The notes: generated by a model not told the origin, from the letters alone. A stretch of 61,309 nucleotides of DNA from Vibrio sp. AND4 (GCF_000171815.1 NZ_ABGR01000016.1:1-61309); one strand, 5' to 3'. Counted from the first letter of the stretch, positions 37,101-47,366 are shown. Numbers and translations are program-made.

Positions 37101-38290
37101 TAGATCGCTCCTTTTTCTTCTAGGATGGCATGTACAGTGAAGATATCTTTATCACCACGACCTGATAGGTTCACAACTAATAATTGTTCTTTTTCTGGAT
37201 TCTCACGAGCCATACGCAGTGCATGTGCCACAGCGTGAGAGGACTCTAGAGCTGGGATGATGCCTTCGTGACGCGCAATTTCTTGGAACGCCTCTAGCGC
37301 TTCATCGTCCGTTACGTTGTCGTATTCAGCACGGCCGATTGCGTTCAGATGTGCGTGCTGTGGACCAACTGATGGGAAATCAAGACCTGCAGAAACAGAG
37401 TATGATTCTTCAACCTGACCGTTTAGATCTTGCATCAGTGGCGCTTTCATACCAAAGAAGATACCCGTTTTACCATGTTTAAGTGGCGCGCCGTGTTGGT
37501 CGGTATTGATACCTTTGCCTGCTGGCTCAACACCAATTAGGCGAACACTTTCTTCTTCGATGAAGTCAGCAAACATGCCGATAGCGTTTGAACCACCGCC
37601 CACGCATGCGATAACTGCGTCAGGAAGACGACCTTCACGTGCCAAAATCTGATTCTTCGTTTCTTCACCAATCATGCGTTGGAAATCGCGTACTATGGTT
37701 GGGAATGGGTGAGGACCTGCCGCTGTACCTAATAGGTAGTGCGCGTCTTCATAAGTTGCAGACCAGTCGCGGAGCGCCTCGTTACATGCGTCTTTCAGTG
37801 TTGCAGAACCCGAGTGGACAGGGAGGACCTCGGCACCCATGAGTTTCATACGGAATACGTTCGGGCTTTGACGCTCAACGTCTTTTGCACCCATGTAAAC
37901 GCGGCACTTAAGGCCAAGCAGTGCACATGCTAGTGCGGTTGCCACACCGTGTTGACCTGCACCAGTTTCAGCGATGATTTCGTTTTTGCCCATGCGTTTC
38001 GCAAGTAGCGCTTGACCTAACACTTGGTTAGTCTTGTGGGCACCACCGTGAAGCAGGTCTTCACGTTTTAGGTACAGTTTGGTTTTCGTACCTTTAGTTA
38101 GGTTACGAGTTAGCGTCAAAGCCGTTGGGCGGCCCGCATACTCTTGAAGAAGCGTCATGAATTCGCTGCGGAATTCTGGATCTTCTTGTGCGTCGATAAA
38201 CGCTTGCTCTAGTTGCTCTAAGGCTGGAACTAGAATTTGCGGAACGTACTGACCGCCGTATTCGCCAAAGTAGGCATTCAGTTTTGCCAT
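37100..38290 (-). CDS. trpB: Tryptophan synthase beta subunit
   Basis: 396 residues. PLP lysine in [21 protein letters not shown], phosphate loop [12 protein letters not shown] and the conserved [11 protein letters not shown] and [13 protein letters not shown] segments. It condenses indole with serine to tryptophan in the alpha2-beta2 complex with TrpA. It is coupled to trpA by a stop-start overlap and separated from trpCF by 64 bases. Confidence 0.98.
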   Translation of the reverse strand: MAKLNAYFGEYGGQYVPQILVPALEQLEQAFIDAQEDPEFRSEFMTLLQEYAGRPTALTLTRNLTKGTKTKLYLKREDLLHGGAHKTNQVLGQALLAKRMGKNEIIAETGAGQHGVATALACALLGLKCRVYMGAKDVERQSPNVFRMKLMGAEVLPVHSGSATLKDACNEALRDWSATYEDAHYLLGTAAGPHPFPTIVRDFQRMIGEETKNQILAREGRLPDAVIACVGGGSNAIGMFADFIEEESVRLIGVEPAGKGINTDQHGAPLKHGKTGIFFGMKAPLMQDLNGQVEESYSVSAGLDFPSVGPQHAHLNAIGRAEYDNVTDDEALEAFQEIARHEGIIPALESSHAVAHALRMARENPEKEQLLVVNLSGRGDKDIFTVHAILEEKGAI

Positions 38291-38354
38291 CGTTATATTC
38301 CTTCTCGTATTTTTCGCTACGAATAGCGTTAAATTTTTTAGCTGATATCCAGCT

Positions 38355-39797
38355 TTAGTAGTTGCGAATGGCGCTGAAGGCCGCGAGCAACTTCTGTGAA
38401 TCTTTTTTGCCTGGTGCGCTTTCTACGCCAGAGTTTAAATCTAATCCCAAGCAACCTAGTGTCGCTGCTTGTTGAGCATTTTCTGGCGACAGTCCGCCCG
38501 CTAGCATAATTTGGCTTGGGTCGCCGATCAGTGACCAGTCGAACACTTGACCGGTTCCACCTGTTTGAGTGCCGACTTGCGCATCTAATAGGTGACGGTC
38601 AATGTTATCTGCAAGCAGTTCTGGCTTCGCATCTGTCACACCGTAAGCTTTCCAGATTTCAACACATGCTGGCAGCTCGGCTTTTAGCTGGTTAACGTAA
38701 GCTTGGTCTTCTTGACCATGCAGTTGAGCTGCTTTCAAACCCAGAGAGGTCACAACGGAAGCAACAAAATCGATGTCGTGATTTTGGAACACGCCTACAT
38801 AGTTCAGTGGGGCGCCGCTCATGGTTAAGCGCGCACCTTCAAGATCAACGGCGCGTTTCGACTTCTCAACGAAAATCAGGCCACCAAATACCGCACCAGC
38901 TTGATACGCTTTCGCTGCATCATCTGGATGAGTGAGACCACAGACTTTGTTTTCGCCCAGCGTCACTTTGCGTACGGCAAGTTCTAGGTTGTCTTCTGCC
39001 ATCAGCGAACTGCCAATCAGGAATCCGTCTGCGTATTCGGCTAAATCACGAACTTGTTGATGCGTATAAATGCCAGATTCTGAGATTACTGTTGCGTTAG
39101 GGGCCAGTTCACGAATTGTCGGTGCCAGCTCTTTGGTTCGATTCAAATCGGTGCTTAGGTCGCGAAGGTTACGGTTATTGATGCCGATAACGCGAGCGCC
39201 TAGCTTAACGGCACGGTGAAGCTCTTCTTCGTTGCTGACTTCGGTCAGAATACCCATGTTCAGGCTGTGTGCCGCTTCCTCTAGTGCTTTGTATTCTTCG
39301 TCATTCAGGACAGACAGCATCAGTAATACAGCATCAGCACTATAATGACGCGCAAGGTAAACTTGGTAGGTGTCCACCATGAAGTCTTTGCACAGAACGG
39401 GTTGTTTGACTTGACCGCGTACTTGAGGAAGAAAGTCAAAGTCACCTTGAAAGTACTTCTCGTCTGTTAGGACTGAAATAGCATCTGCGTGGTTGTTGTA
39501 AACCGATGCAATGTAATCCAAGTCGAAGTGATCACGAATCAAACCTTTAGAAGGAGATGCCTTCTTACATTCGGTGATGAAGGCCGTCTTTTCTCCACTC
39601 AGAGCATCGTAGAAGCTGCGGTCCGATGGCAGCAAATCAGACTGAAATGTGCTTAGCGGTTGAGACACCTTACGGTCTGCTACCCACTGATATTTGTCGC
39701 GGACAATTTTCGCCAGTACTTCTGCCATTTCTGCATCTTGTTTAGATACGTGCTCAGAGAGGTTGTCAGCGAGCTCAGTCTTGGAGTCAGTCATCAT
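38355..39797 (-). CDS. trpCF: Bifunctional indole-3-glycerol-phosphate synthase / phosphoribosylanthranilate isomerase
   Basis: 480 residues from ATG 39797 (AAGGA upstream; the in-frame TTG at 39824 lies inside trpD). TrpC domain about 10-265: [54 protein letters not shown] and [10 protein letters not shown]. TrpF domain about 270-480: [42 protein letters not shown] and [10 protein letters not shown]. The fusion is the same as in E. coli. TrpF isomerises phosphoribosylanthranilate and TrpC closes the indole ring. The start lies 10 bases after the trpD stop codon. Confidence 0.97.
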   Translation of the reverse strand: MMTDSKTELADNLSEHVSKQDAEMAEVLAKIVRDKYQWVADRKVSQPLSTFQSDLLPSDRSFYDALSGEKTAFITECKKASPSKGLIRDHFDLDYIASVYNNHADAISVLTDEKYFQGDFDFLPQVRGQVKQPVLCKDFMVDTYQVYLARHYSADAVLLMLSVLNDEEYKALEEAAHSLNMGILTEVSNEEELHRAVKLGARVIGINNRNLRDLSTDLNRTKELAPTIRELAPNATVISESGIYTHQQVRDLAEYADGFLIGSSLMAEDNLELAVRKVTLGENKVCGLTHPDDAAKAYQAGAVFGGLIFVEKSKRAVDLEGARLTMSGAPLNYVGVFQNHDIDFVASVVTSLGLKAAQLHGQEDQAYVNQLKAELPACVEIWKAYGVTDAKPELLADNIDRHLLDAQVGTQTGGTGQVFDWSLIGDPSQIMLAGGLSPENAQQAATLGCLGLDLNSGVESAPGKKDSQKLLAAFSAIRNY

Positions 39798-39807
39798 CGT
39801 CAATTCC

Positions 39808-40818
39808 TTAAGCGTGCGCGGCAAGTTGTTGTACTAATTGGTACGCCTTGCCTGAATTCATTGCCTCAATCGCTTGTTGCGTGTTGGCTTTTAAATCTTC
39901 GTGGCCGAATAGACGCATTAGCAGAGCGACGTTCACTGCCACTGCGCCCAGTTGGGCATCAGTCCCTTTACCCGTGAGGATATGGGTAATGATCGCTCTG
40001 TTTTCTTCTGGATCACCACCTTTTATTGCTTCTAACGGGTGCGCTTCTAGACCGAAGTCTGCAGGTGTTAGCTTGTATTCTGTGATCTTACCGTCTTTGA
40101 TCTCGGCAACGGTTGTTTCACCGTGGATTGCTACTTCGTCCAAACCGCTACCGTGCACTACAGCTGCTCGCTTCATACCCATTTGTAGCATGGTTTCTGC
40201 AATAGGACGAACCAGTTCTTCACTGTATACGCCCATCAATTCGATGTTTGGACGAGCAGGGTTAATCAGTGGACCGAGAATGTTGAAAATAGTGCGTGTT
40301 TTCATGGTTTGACGTACGGGCATCGCATGGCGCACACCACCGTGGTATTGAGGTGCAAATAGGAAAGCAACACCGATGTCGTCTACCGCTTTGCGCGTAT
40401 CTTCTGCGCTCATAGCTAGGTTGATACCAAATGAATCAAGAAGGTCAGAAGAGCCCGATTTACTTGAAACACTGCGGTTACCGTGTTTCGCTACTTTCAG
40501 GCCACATGCCGCAGCAACAAACGCCGCTGTCGTTGAAATATTGATGGTGTTGTGGCCATCACCGCCAGTACCTACGATATCTGCGAAATCGTAATCTGGG
40601 CGAGGAAATGATTTAGCGTTTGCTAACAATGCTTTTGCCGCGCCTGCAATTTCATCCGGCGTTTCGCCTTTGATTTTTAGTGCAGTCAGTGCTGATGCCA
40701 TCAAAATTGGGTCTAGTTCACCACGGATGATGACGTCGAACAGCTGTTGGCTCTCTTCCTGAGTAAGCGATTCTTGATCGTAAAGTTTGCTAATAATAGG
40801 GTTGATGATTGCTTCCAT
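39808..40818 (-). CDS. trpD: Anthranilate phosphoribosyltransferase
   Basis: 336 residues. Glycine-rich PRPP site DIVGTGGDGHNTINISTTAAFVAAACG, then KHGNRSVSSKSGSSDLLDSFG, the FLFAPQYHGGVRHAMPVRQ block and VVHGSGLDEVA. It transfers phosphoribose from PRPP to anthranilate. Unlike E. coli, where it is fused to TrpG, trpD is a separate gene here, as is usual in Vibrio. trpG lies 35 bases upstream. Confidence 0.98.
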   Translation of the reverse strand: MEAIINPIISKLYDQESLTQEESQQLFDVIIRGELDPILMASALTALKIKGETPDEIAGAAKALLANAKSFPRPDYDFADIVGTGGDGHNTINISTTAAFVAAACGLKVAKHGNRSVSSKSGSSDLLDSFGINLAMSAEDTRKAVDDIGVAFLFAPQYHGGVRHAMPVRQTMKTRTIFNILGPLINPARPNIELMGVYSEELVRPIAETMLQMGMKRAAVVHGSGLDEVAIHGETTVAEIKDGKITEYKLTPADFGLEAHPLEAIKGGDPEENRAIITHILTGKGTDAQLGAVAVNVALLMRLFGHEDLKANTQQAIEAMNSGKAYQLVQQLAAHA

Positions 40819-40853
40819 ATTTCTCTCCTAAATTTCTTATGTGCCAGTGCTTT

Positions 40854-41462
40854 TTAAGCAGTAAGTGGGTTCGCTGAAGTTTGTTCTTCAAGTGCCCACT
40901 CAATGGCATTGGCCAACAGTGTTGCTCCGTAGGTCGTCATAATAGATTCCGGGTGGAACTGGAACCCGCAAACTTTATCTTCTTCATGTACAACAGACAT
41001 CACCAAATCGTCTACTTCTGCTGTGATGGTTAGGCTCTCAGGAACCTTGGTCGCAACCAGCGAGTGGTAACGTGCAATCGCAAGTGGTGATGGTAGGTTT
41101 TGGTAAATCGCATGGTCTTGGTGCTCCATCATAGAGACCTTACCGTGAATGATTTCGCCTGCGCCAGCAACGGTGCCGCCGTAAGCTTCAACAATCGCTT
41201 GGTGACCAAGACAAATGCCGACCATCGGCACTTTGCCTTTCATGCGTTGGATAAGCTCAGGCATTGAGCCTGCTGCTGAAGGAGCACCAGGGCCTGGCGA
41301 TAGCAGAATCACTGGGTTTTCAAGCTCGTTTATCGCTTGTTCGACGGTTTCTGCTGGGATGTTGTTTCGGTAAATCTTGACTGAGTGACCTAGCGAGCGG
41401 AACTGATCCACAAGGTTGTAGGTGAACGAGTCAAAGTTATCGATAAAAATGATATTAGCCAT
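40854..41462 (-). CDS. trpG: Anthranilate synthase glutamine amidotransferase subunit
   Basis: 202 residues. Class I glutamine amidotransferase: LLSPGPGAPSAAG, nucleophile Cys in GICLGHQAI, and His-Glu in FQFHPESIMT. It supplies ammonia from glutamine to TrpE. Stand-alone, not fused to TrpD. It lies 16 bases after trpE, suggesting close translational coupling. Confidence 0.97.
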   Translation of the reverse strand: MANIIFIDNFDSFTYNLVDQFRSLGHSVKIYRNNIPAETVEQAINELENPVILLSPGPGAPSAAGSMPELIQRMKGKVPMVGICLGHQAIVEAYGGTVAGAGEIIHGKVSMMEHQDHAIYQNLPSPLAIARYHSLVATKVPESLTITAEVDDLVMSVVHEEDKVCGFQFHPESIMTTYGATLLANAIEWALEEQTSANPLTA

Positions 41463-41478
41463 CTCTGAACCCTATTTC

Positions 41479-43044
41479 TTATTGTGACTTATGCGCTGCT
41501 TGGATAGCAGAGATTACCGCTTGCGCTTTACCGCGCGTTTCGTCTGCTTCCGCTTGCGGATCAGAGTCAAATACCACGCCAGCACCGGCTTGAACTTGAG
41601 CAATGTCGTTTTCTACGTAAGCAGAGCGAATGACGATACACGTGTCGAGTGTGCCTTCACCAGTAAGGTAACCCACAGCACCGCCGTAGCTACCGCGTCG
41701 TGCGCCTTCCACATCGCGAATCAACTGCATCGCACGAATCTTTGGTGCACCAGTGAGCGTGCCCATGTTCATACAAGCTTGGTATGCGTGTAGTGCGTCT
41801 AGATCGTCACGTAGCTGGCCAACTACGCGTGATACCAAGTGCATTACGTGGCTGTAACGGTCGACTTTTAGTAGGTCTGCAACGTAGCGAGTGCCAGCTT
41901 GTGCAATACGAGCAACGTCGTTACGTGCTAAGTCAACCAACATCATGTGTTCTGCGTTTTCTTTCATGTCGGTACGCAGTTCAAGTTCGATGCGGCTATC
42001 CAAGTCGAAATCGATCTCGCCGTTAGGGCGCTTACCACGGCGACGAGTGCCTGCGATTGGGTAGATTTCAATTTGGTTAGTATCGGTTTCGTACTTAAGC
42101 GCGCTTTCTGGTGATGCGCCAAACAAAGTGAACAGCTCATCTTGCATGTAGAACATGTAAGGGCTTGGGTTACTTTGTTTGAGTTCTTTGTAGGCTGCCA
42201 ATGGAGAAGGGCAAGGTAGAGTGAATCTACGAGACGGTACGACTTGGAACACATCGCCTTTCACTACGAACTCTTTTAGGTCACGAACGATTTGGCAGAA
42301 GTCAGAATCAGACACGCTTGGTTCTATCGTGATGTCGGCGATTTGCTCTGCACTTGGCAGCAGTTTTGGTGCCGCGCATTGAGCGCTGATTTCTTCTATA
42401 CGTGTTTCTAGCGTTGTTTTCTCTGAGTCATCGACAAACAAAGTCGCTTGCAGTTGGCAAGATTCGGTTTGATGATCCACTACTAACAGCGTTTCTGCTA
42501 CATAGAAAACGTAATCTGGGCATTGGTTAGTTGTTTCTGCATTGCCAAGTGGTTCGAAGTTAGCGACTAAGTCGTAAGCGAACAAACCACCAAGGAAAAT
42601 CGCGTGCTTATGTTGCTCTGAAATATCGAAGCTGTGTTGCACCAAACGCAGCGCATCAAATGAAGAGGCTTCACGTAGACGAGAATCTTCATCGAGCGTG
42701 TCATGCGGTTGAGTGAATTCCAAAGTTAGGGCTTTGCCATCAAACTCACTCTTGACCACACCACGAATATTTTGGCTTAAATGAGAAAGCAGGTTTTTAC
42801 CGTTGTTGCTTAACGCATGCATACTCACCGTGTGGCCGTAACATACAATGCGCACCGCTGAATCAACAATTAGCAGAGATTTTAAATTTTGTTTTGAGTC
42901 GATCTCGGCAGACTCCAGCAATAAGCTGTCAGTTTTGTTCGCACATAGCGTATGGAACAAACGAGTTGGGTCTTGATTATATGGCACGGAAGCCGTAAGC
43001 ACTTCAAGCTGCCCGAGATTTTTAATTTCAATGGCCTTGTTCAC
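41479..43044 (-). CDS. trpE: Anthranilate synthase component I
   Basis: 521 residues. GTG start at 43044 behind a strong AAGGAGG. The feedback-inhibition motif LLLESAEID (Ser in LLES binds tryptophan) is in the N-terminal domain; the C-terminal chorismate domain has FQVVPSRRFT, GASPESALKYE, YPIAGTRRRGKRP, LVDLARNDVARIA, GTLTGAPKIRAMQLI and the closing GAGVVFDSDP. It converts chorismate and ammonia to anthranilate. It is the first structural gene behind the trpL attenuator. Confidence 0.98.
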   Translation of the reverse strand: MNKAIEIKNLGQLEVLTASVPYNQDPTRLFHTLCANKTDSLLLESAEIDSKQNLKSLLIVDSAVRIVCYGHTVSMHALSNNGKNLLSHLSQNIRGVVKSEFDGKALTLEFTQPHDTLDEDSRLREASSFDALRLVQHSFDISEQHKHAIFLGGLFAYDLVANFEPLGNAETTNQCPDYVFYVAETLLVVDHQTESCQLQATLFVDDSEKTTLETRIEEISAQCAAPKLLPSAEQIADITIEPSVSDSDFCQIVRDLKEFVVKGDVFQVVPSRRFTLPCPSPLAAYKELKQSNPSPYMFYMQDELFTLFGASPESALKYETDTNQIEIYPIAGTRRRGKRPNGEIDFDLDSRIELELRTDMKENAEHMMLVDLARNDVARIAQAGTRYVADLLKVDRYSHVMHLVSRVVGQLRDDLDALHAYQACMNMGTLTGAPKIRAMQLIRDVEGARRGSYGGAVGYLTGEGTLDTCIVIRSAYVENDIAQVQAGAGVVFDSDPQAEADETRGKAQAVISAIQAAHKSQ

Positions 43045-43172
43045 AAGACCTCCTTAATGCTGTTTTTATCTTCCTGTCGTACATAGTCGCACAAAGCAAA
43101 CGTTCACCCAATCAAGATTTGGTCAGAACCGATGAATGTTTAGTCAGTTAAATGTGAGATGGACGACAAAAC

Positions 43173-43199
43173 AAAAAGCCCGCTGAAGAAGCGGGCTTT
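43173..43199 (-). terminator. trp attenuator terminator
   Basis: On the minus strand AAAGCCCGCT pairs with AGCGGGCTTT around the short loop TCTTC and ends in five Ts. It lies between trpL and trpE and is the transcription terminator of the attenuation system; leader sequence just upstream must supply the alternative antiterminator pairing. Confidence 0.93.
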
Positions 43200-43219
43200 G
43201 TGACATTTAGTTCTCTAAA

Positions 43220-43345
43220 CTAGAAATACACGTTTGCCCACCAAGAACTTGACCAAGTGCGCCACCAAGCAAGATGTGCAGAGCTTATCTTATTCAGACG
43301 AACAGCAACTTTCGCTTTCTGGTTTGGGTTAAATTCTTGTAACAT
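43220..43345 (-). CDS. trpL: trp operon leader peptide
   Basis: 41 codons, ATG 43345 to TAG 43220. The peptide starts MLQEFNPNQKAK and its second half carries five tryptophan codons as two pairs and a single: residues 27, 28, 31, 35 and 36 (LAWWRTWSSSWWANVYF). Ribosome stalling there when charged tRNA-Trp is scarce would prevent the terminator hairpin at 43173-43199. E. coli trpL has 14 codons and only two Trp codons, so this leader is longer and should sense deprivation more steeply. It lies about 30 bases downstream of the probable transcription start. Confidence 0.93.
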   Translation of the reverse strand: MLQEFNPNQKAKVAVRLNKISSAHLAWWRTWSSSWWANVYF

Positions 43346-43378
43346 GGTGGGCCTTAATTAGGTACTTTGTATTTGTGT

Positions 43379-43392
43379 ACTAGTTAACTAGT
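43379..43392. promoter_or_regulatory. TrpR operator
   Basis: The perfect palindrome ACTAGTTAACTAGT is the core of the E. coli trp operator. It overlaps the trp -10 element, so TrpR bound with tryptophan would block RNA polymerase. It is also 48 bases from the divergent rnm start. Confidence 0.92.
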
Positions 43393-43410
43393 GCGGAAGT
43401 GAAAAGTCAA
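43382..43410 (-). promoter_or_regulatory. trp promoter
   Basis: On the minus strand TTGACT (43410-43405), a 17-base spacer and TTAACT (43387-43382), the same -10 hexamer and spacing as the E. coli trp promoter. The start of transcription should be near 43375. Confidence 0.9.
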
Positions 43411-43439
43411 CCCCAAAACAGCATTAAAACGACAAAAAA

Positions 43440-44297
43440 ATGAGAATTGATTTACACAGCCACACCACAGCTTCAGATGGTCGATTTACCCCCCAAGATT
43501 TGGTGGATAGGGCGCTGAGTTTTGATATCGAGGTTTTGGCGATCACAGATCATGATACGGTTGACGGCTTAGCTCCGGCCAAGCAATACGTTGAAGAGAA
43601 CAATCTCCCGATCAAAATCATCAATGGTATCGAGATTTCGACCGTTTGGCAGAACAAAGATATCCATATTGTGGGTTTGAATATTGACCCGGCCAGCCCA
43701 GCACTGGCTAAGTTAATTCAACAACAGAAAACGCATCGGGTCGCGAGAGCGCAGTTGATTGCAGAGCGTTTACAGAAAGCCACTCGTGAAGGTGTGCTAG
43801 AAGAGGTTCAGCAAATTGCCGGCGATGCACCGATCACTCGCGCGCATTTCGCAAAGTGGTTGGTGGATAATGGTTACGCTAAAAGCATGCAGATGGTGTT
43901 CAAGAAGTTTTTGACGCGCAACAATCCGGGTTATGTACCACCAAGTTGGTGCTCGATGAAAGACGCTGTTGACGCTATTCATGCTGCTGGCGGGCAAGCG
44001 GTCTTAGCACATCCGGGGCGGTATCAACTGACCGCAAAGTGGGTGAAGCGATTACTGGCTGCTTTTGTGGAAGCGGGCGGCGATGCAATGGAAGTAGCTC
44101 AGCCCCAACAAGCGCAACAAGAAAGACGCAGCTTGGCCGATTATGCGATACAATACAGACTATTAGCTTCTCAAGGCAGTGATTTTCACTATCCATCACC
44201 ATGGATGGAACTGGGAAGAAATCTCTGGTTGCCTGCGGGCGTAGAACCAGTTTGGAAAGATTGGGGTATTGATCCTTCGTTGAATATTGCTCAATAA
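43440..44297 (+). CDS. rnm: Rnm (TrpH/YciV), PHP-domain 5'-3' exoribonuclease
   Basis: 285 residues. PHP phosphoesterase motifs: [44 protein letters not shown] and the final GSDFHYPS. Homologues (E. coli YciV, renamed Rnm) digest short RNAs from the 5' end and mature the 5' end of 23S rRNA. It is divergent from the trp operon with only 60 bases between the trp -10 region and its ATG. No strong ribosome site precedes ATG 43440; the run of As before it may suffice. Confidence 0.92.
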   Translation: MRIDLHSHTTASDGRFTPQDLVDRALSFDIEVLAITDHDTVDGLAPAKQYVEENNLPIKIINGIEISTVWQNKDIHIVGLNIDPASPALAKLIQQQKTHRVARAQLIAERLQKATREGVLEEVQQIAGDAPITRAHFAKWLVDNGYAKSMQMVFKKFLTRNNPGYVPPSWCSMKDAVDAIHAAGGQAVLAHPGRYQLTAKWVKRLLAAFVEAGGDAMEVAQPQQAQQERRSLADYAIQYRLLASQGSDFHYPSPWMELGRNLWLPAGVEPVWKDWGIDPSLNIAQ

Positions 44298-44356
44298 GGC
44301 GAAGCTGAGAACCCGTAAAAGTATAGAGCCGAGAGGCTCGATAGTGAGGAATTAAA

Positions 44357-44977
44357 ATGAGCCAGTTTTTTTACGTTCATCCCGAAAACCCCCAGGCTCG
44401 CTTGATCAATCAAGCAGTCGCTATTATTCGTAACGGCGGTGTGGTGGTATACCCAACCGATTCGGGTTACGCACTAGGTTGTCAATTGGAGAACAAACAG
44501 GCGCTAGAACGAATCTGTCAGATCCGCCGTCTAGATGATAAGCACAACTTTACCTTATTGTGCCGTGATTTGTCAGAGCTTTCTCTGTATGCGAGAGTAG
44601 ATAACTCGGCATTCAGATTACTGAAAAACAACACACCGGGTCCTTACACTTTTATCTTCAAAGGTACTAAAGAAGTGCCGCGTCGTTTGATGAACGCAAA
44701 ACGTAAGACTATAGGTATCCGTGTCCCTGACAATCGTATTGCACTAGACCTGCTTGAAGCGCTTGGTGAGCCAATGATGTCTACGTCGTTAATCCTGCCG
44801 GGTAGTGATGTAACGGAATCAGACCCAGAGGATATCCGTGACAAACTCGAGCATGCAGTAGATGTGATTCTTAACGGTGGTTACCTGGGTGAGCAGCCAA
44901 CAACGGTTATTGACTTCAGTGAAGGTGAGGCAGTTGTTGCGCGTGTTGGCTCCGGTGACCCTGCGTCATTTGAGTAA
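44357..44977 (+). CDS. yciO: YciO, Sua5/YrdC-family protein
   Basis: 206 residues. Sua5/YrdC/YciO fold: GGVVVYPTDSGYALGCQLENKQALERICQIRRLDDKHNFTLLC and GPYTFIFKGTKEVPRR. The KxR and SxN elements of TsaC are partly present. YciO is a paralogue of TsaC that binds RNA and ATP and was reported to have weak threonylcarbamoyladenylate activity; its main role is unclear. It follows rnm by 59 bases, the order seen in enterobacteria, and has its own terminator. Confidence 0.92.
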   Translation: MSQFFYVHPENPQARLINQAVAIIRNGGVVVYPTDSGYALGCQLENKQALERICQIRRLDDKHNFTLLCRDLSELSLYARVDNSAFRLLKNNTPGPYTFIFKGTKEVPRRLMNAKRKTIGIRVPDNRIALDLLEALGEPMMSTSLILPGSDVTESDPEDIRDKLEHAVDVILNGGYLGEQPTTVIDFSEGEAVVARVGSGDPASFE

Positions 44978-45002
44978 CTCGTTTTACTTTCGATTAAATG
45001 AT

Positions 45003-45030
45003 TAAGGGAGGCTCTAACGCCTCCCTTTAT
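45003..45030 (+). terminator. Rho-independent terminator of yciO
   Basis: AAGGGAGGC (45004-45012) pairs with GCCTCCCTT (45019-45027) around the loop TCTAAC, followed by TTATT. It is 26 bases after the yciO stop codon. Confidence 0.85.
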
Positions 45031-45208
45031 TCATTCAATTTGCCCCAATTACTGCAAAATGCGTAACTAAAAGGATTGTCATTGATTCGCCCTACAAGAA
45101 AATAAAGCCGCAGAATGGCCAACTTTTTTCATGTTGACTGCTAAATTGTTCGTTTAAGAGAGTACGTGCTTTAGAAAGGTGTTCTCAAATAACTCGTAAC
45201 CAGACGAT

Positions 45209-45919
45209 TTATGCGAAGTCAAAGATGTCAATATCGTAGTATTCGACGTAGTTCATTTGGCAAGCATCAACCCCCCACAAAGTGACATCGACATTAAACT
45301 CATCACTGGAGAAGACAGCAAAGCCAAAATTGTTGTAAGAAAGCGTTAAATCATCTGCAGAGTCTAAGAATGTATCACGAATGCCGTCATTGTTGGTATC
45401 CATCCCCATATCAAATACCAATTTATCCTGACAAATGTTGAAATCGAGAATATCTGCTTTTACTTCGATGTCGTTTGATGAAACTGGCTGATCCGGAACG
45501 TTAATGGCAAGTCGATTAGTCATAACAAACTTATCTGCGCCACAACCGCCCGCGATGGCAGAATGACCATCACCAACAACCACGGTATCGTTCCCCCAAC
45601 CCGCATCGATGAAATTGTTACCAGAGTAATCGAAAATAGTGTCGTCTCCACAACCTCCAAACAGAGAATCATTACCTAGGCCGCCTGATAAATAATCATC
45701 ACCATGGCCACCGACCAACTGGTCGTTACCTCTGCCGCCGAGCAGTGTATCGTCACCGCAACCACCAAAAACGTAGTCATTGCCACCAAAGCCAACAAAC
45801 TTATCATCGCCACCAAAGCCGAAAAAAACATCGCTCGAATTCGAGCCCTTAATACCCGTCATATTGTCGTTTTCAGAGGTACCGAATATCCAGTTTAGGT
45901 CAAGATTTGCATGTGTCAT
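45209..45919 (-). CDS. Small RTX-repeat calcium-binding protein
   Basis: 236 residues. From about residue 30 to 140 there are nine or so RTX nonapeptides of type GGxGxDxLx ([81 protein letters not shown]), which wind into a calcium-binding beta-roll. The C-terminal 100 residues end in an acidic-hydrophobic string (DIDIFDFA) typical of type I secretion signals. No N-terminal signal peptide. Five cysteines are present, three inside repeats, which is unusual for RTX proteins. No transporter gene is adjacent. The gene sits between yciO and rluB, which are close neighbours in E. coli, and points against them, so it looks like an insertion. Confidence 0.85.
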   Translation of the reverse strand: MTHANLDLNWIFGTSENDNMTGIKGSNSSDVFFGFGGDDKFVGFGGNDYVFGGCGDDTLLGGRGNDQLVGGHGDDYLSGGLGNDSLFGGCGDDTIFDYSGNNFIDAGWGNDTVVVGDGHSAIAGGCGADKFVMTNRLAINVPDQPVSSNDIEVKADILDFNICQDKLVFDMGMDTNNDGIRDTFLDSADDLTLSYNNFGFAVFSSDEFNVDVTLWGVDACQMNYVEYYDIDIFDFA

Positions 45920-46261
45920 TTATTATACCTTTTCATTTATATAAGTAAGTTAGCAAGCGATAAGTTGTTACTTATCACTTTGGCAATTCTATCAGTCAGG
46001 CCAATGTTTTTGATGTTCTCTCCCGACCCATAAAAGTGGGGTTCTGTTCTTGGAACCTCTAGTACTAAGTGGGAGGAGTGATGAGTTAAGTGTGAAATTT
46101 CGGACATAATTTGCTGCGGCAATATGGACGATTTCACTTACATTAAAATAGAGAATCCCGTATAATGAGCGACCGAAAAAATTCCCAATAGGTTGGGTAA
46201 CTTGCACAATGAAGACCAATCTTGGTCTCGACGTCTGTGAAGACGACACATAGGTAGATAA
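45920..46261. other. Intergenic region upstream of rluB
   Basis: 342 bases between divergent RTX and rluB genes; both promoters should lie here. An 85-codon minus-strand ORF is not convincing. No operator or RNA can be named. Confidence 0.45.
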
Positions 46262-47200
46262 ATGAGCGAAAAGTTACAAAAAGTATTAGCACGTGCTGGA
46301 CACGGTTCTCGTCGTGAGATTGAATCGTTTATTAAATCTGGTCGCGTTAGCGTGAACGGAATCGTAGCTAAACTTGGTGAAAGACTAGAAGATGAGAACA
46401 GCGTGGTTCGTATCGATGGTCACGTTGTGTCTGCGAAGATACAAGAAGAAGTGATCTGTCGTGTTTTGGCTTACTACAAGCCGGAAGGTGAACTATGTAC
46501 TCGTCACGACCCTGAAGGTCGTCGCACTGTTTTCGATCGCCTGCCAAAGATACGTGGTTCTCGTTGGATTTCAGTTGGTCGTCTTGATGCAAACACATCA
46601 GGTCTACTGTTATTTACAACAGATGGTGAATTGGCAAACCGCCTAATGCACCCAAGCCGCCAAGTCGAACGTGAGTATCTTGTTCGTGTTTTCGGTGAAG
46701 TTACTGAACAGAAAGTCAAAAACTTGGTCCGAGGTGTTGAGCTTGAAGATGGTATGGCTCGTTTCGAAGATGTAGTGTACGCGGGTGGTGAAGGTATGAA
46801 TCACACGTTTTATGTTGCCATCAACGAAGGTCGTAACCGTGAAGTACGCCGTCTTTGGGAATCGCAAGACACCACGGTGAGTCGCCTAAAACGTGTTCGT
46901 TACGGTGACATCTACTTGGATAAGAAACTGCCTCGTGGCGGTTGGATGGAGCTTGATCTCAAAGAAGTAAACTACTTGCGTGAGCTGGTAGAACTTCGTC
47001 CAGAAAAAGAAACCATGCTTGATCTTAACAAAGACAACACCTCACGCAAACGTGAACGCGCACGTAGCCAAAAAATCCGTCGCGCGGTTAAGCGTCATGA
47101 AGAGCGTGTAAACACTCCAAAAGGTCGCAGTAACAACCCCTCTCGCCGTAAGCCGAAGAAGAGCGCTGGTGATCAAGGAGCACGTAACAAGCATCGTTAA
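46262..47200 (+). CDS. rluB: 23S rRNA pseudouridine-2605 synthase
   Basis: 312 residues. N-terminal S4 domain ([29 protein letters not shown]), then the RsuA-type synthase domain with catalytic Asp109 in [28 protein letters not shown] and [17 protein letters not shown] basic tail of about 60 residues ([20 protein letters not shown], then [12 protein letters not shown]) follows, common in RluB. It makes pseudouridine 2605 in 23S rRNA. Monocistronic, with a terminator just after it. Confidence 0.95.
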   Translation: MSEKLQKVLARAGHGSRREIESFIKSGRVSVNGIVAKLGERLEDENSVVRIDGHVVSAKIQEEVICRVLAYYKPEGELCTRHDPEGRRTVFDRLPKIRGSRWISVGRLDANTSGLLLFTTDGELANRLMHPSRQVEREYLVRVFGEVTEQKVKNLVRGVELEDGMARFEDVVYAGGEGMNHTFYVAINEGRNREVRRLWESQDTTVSRLKRVRYGDIYLDKKLPRGGWMELDLKEVNYLRELVELRPEKETMLDLNKDNTSRKRERARSQKIRRAVKRHEERVNTPKGRSNNPSRRKPKKSAGDQGARNKHR

Positions 47201-47228
47201 TTGATATCAAAGATAACAATTGATAGTA

Positions 47229-47256
47229 AAGGCTTGCCCACTTGGCAGGTCTTTTT
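47229..47256 (+). terminator. Rho-independent terminator of rluB
   Basis: AGGCTTGCC (47230-47238) pairs with GGCAGGTCT (47244-47252, two G-T wobbles) around the loop CACTT and is followed by TTTTCTTG. It lies 29 bases after the rluB stop codon. Confidence 0.75.
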
Positions 47257-47321
47257 CTTGTCTGGTACTTAAGAGGCTATTGTGCTTCTACTCCACTTAT
47301 TACACGTAGCTTTCAGACATA

Positions 47322-47348
47322 AAAAACACCAGCAAAGCTGGTGTTTTT
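47322..47348. terminator. Bidirectional terminator, rluB side and yciU side
   Basis: AAAAACACCAGC pairs with GCTGGTGTTTTT around AAA: a 7-bp GC stem flanked by A5 and T5, so it works for the minus-strand yciU operon and as a second stop for rluB. Confidence 0.9.
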
Positions 47349-47366
47349 GAGCTGATATGGGAAGCG

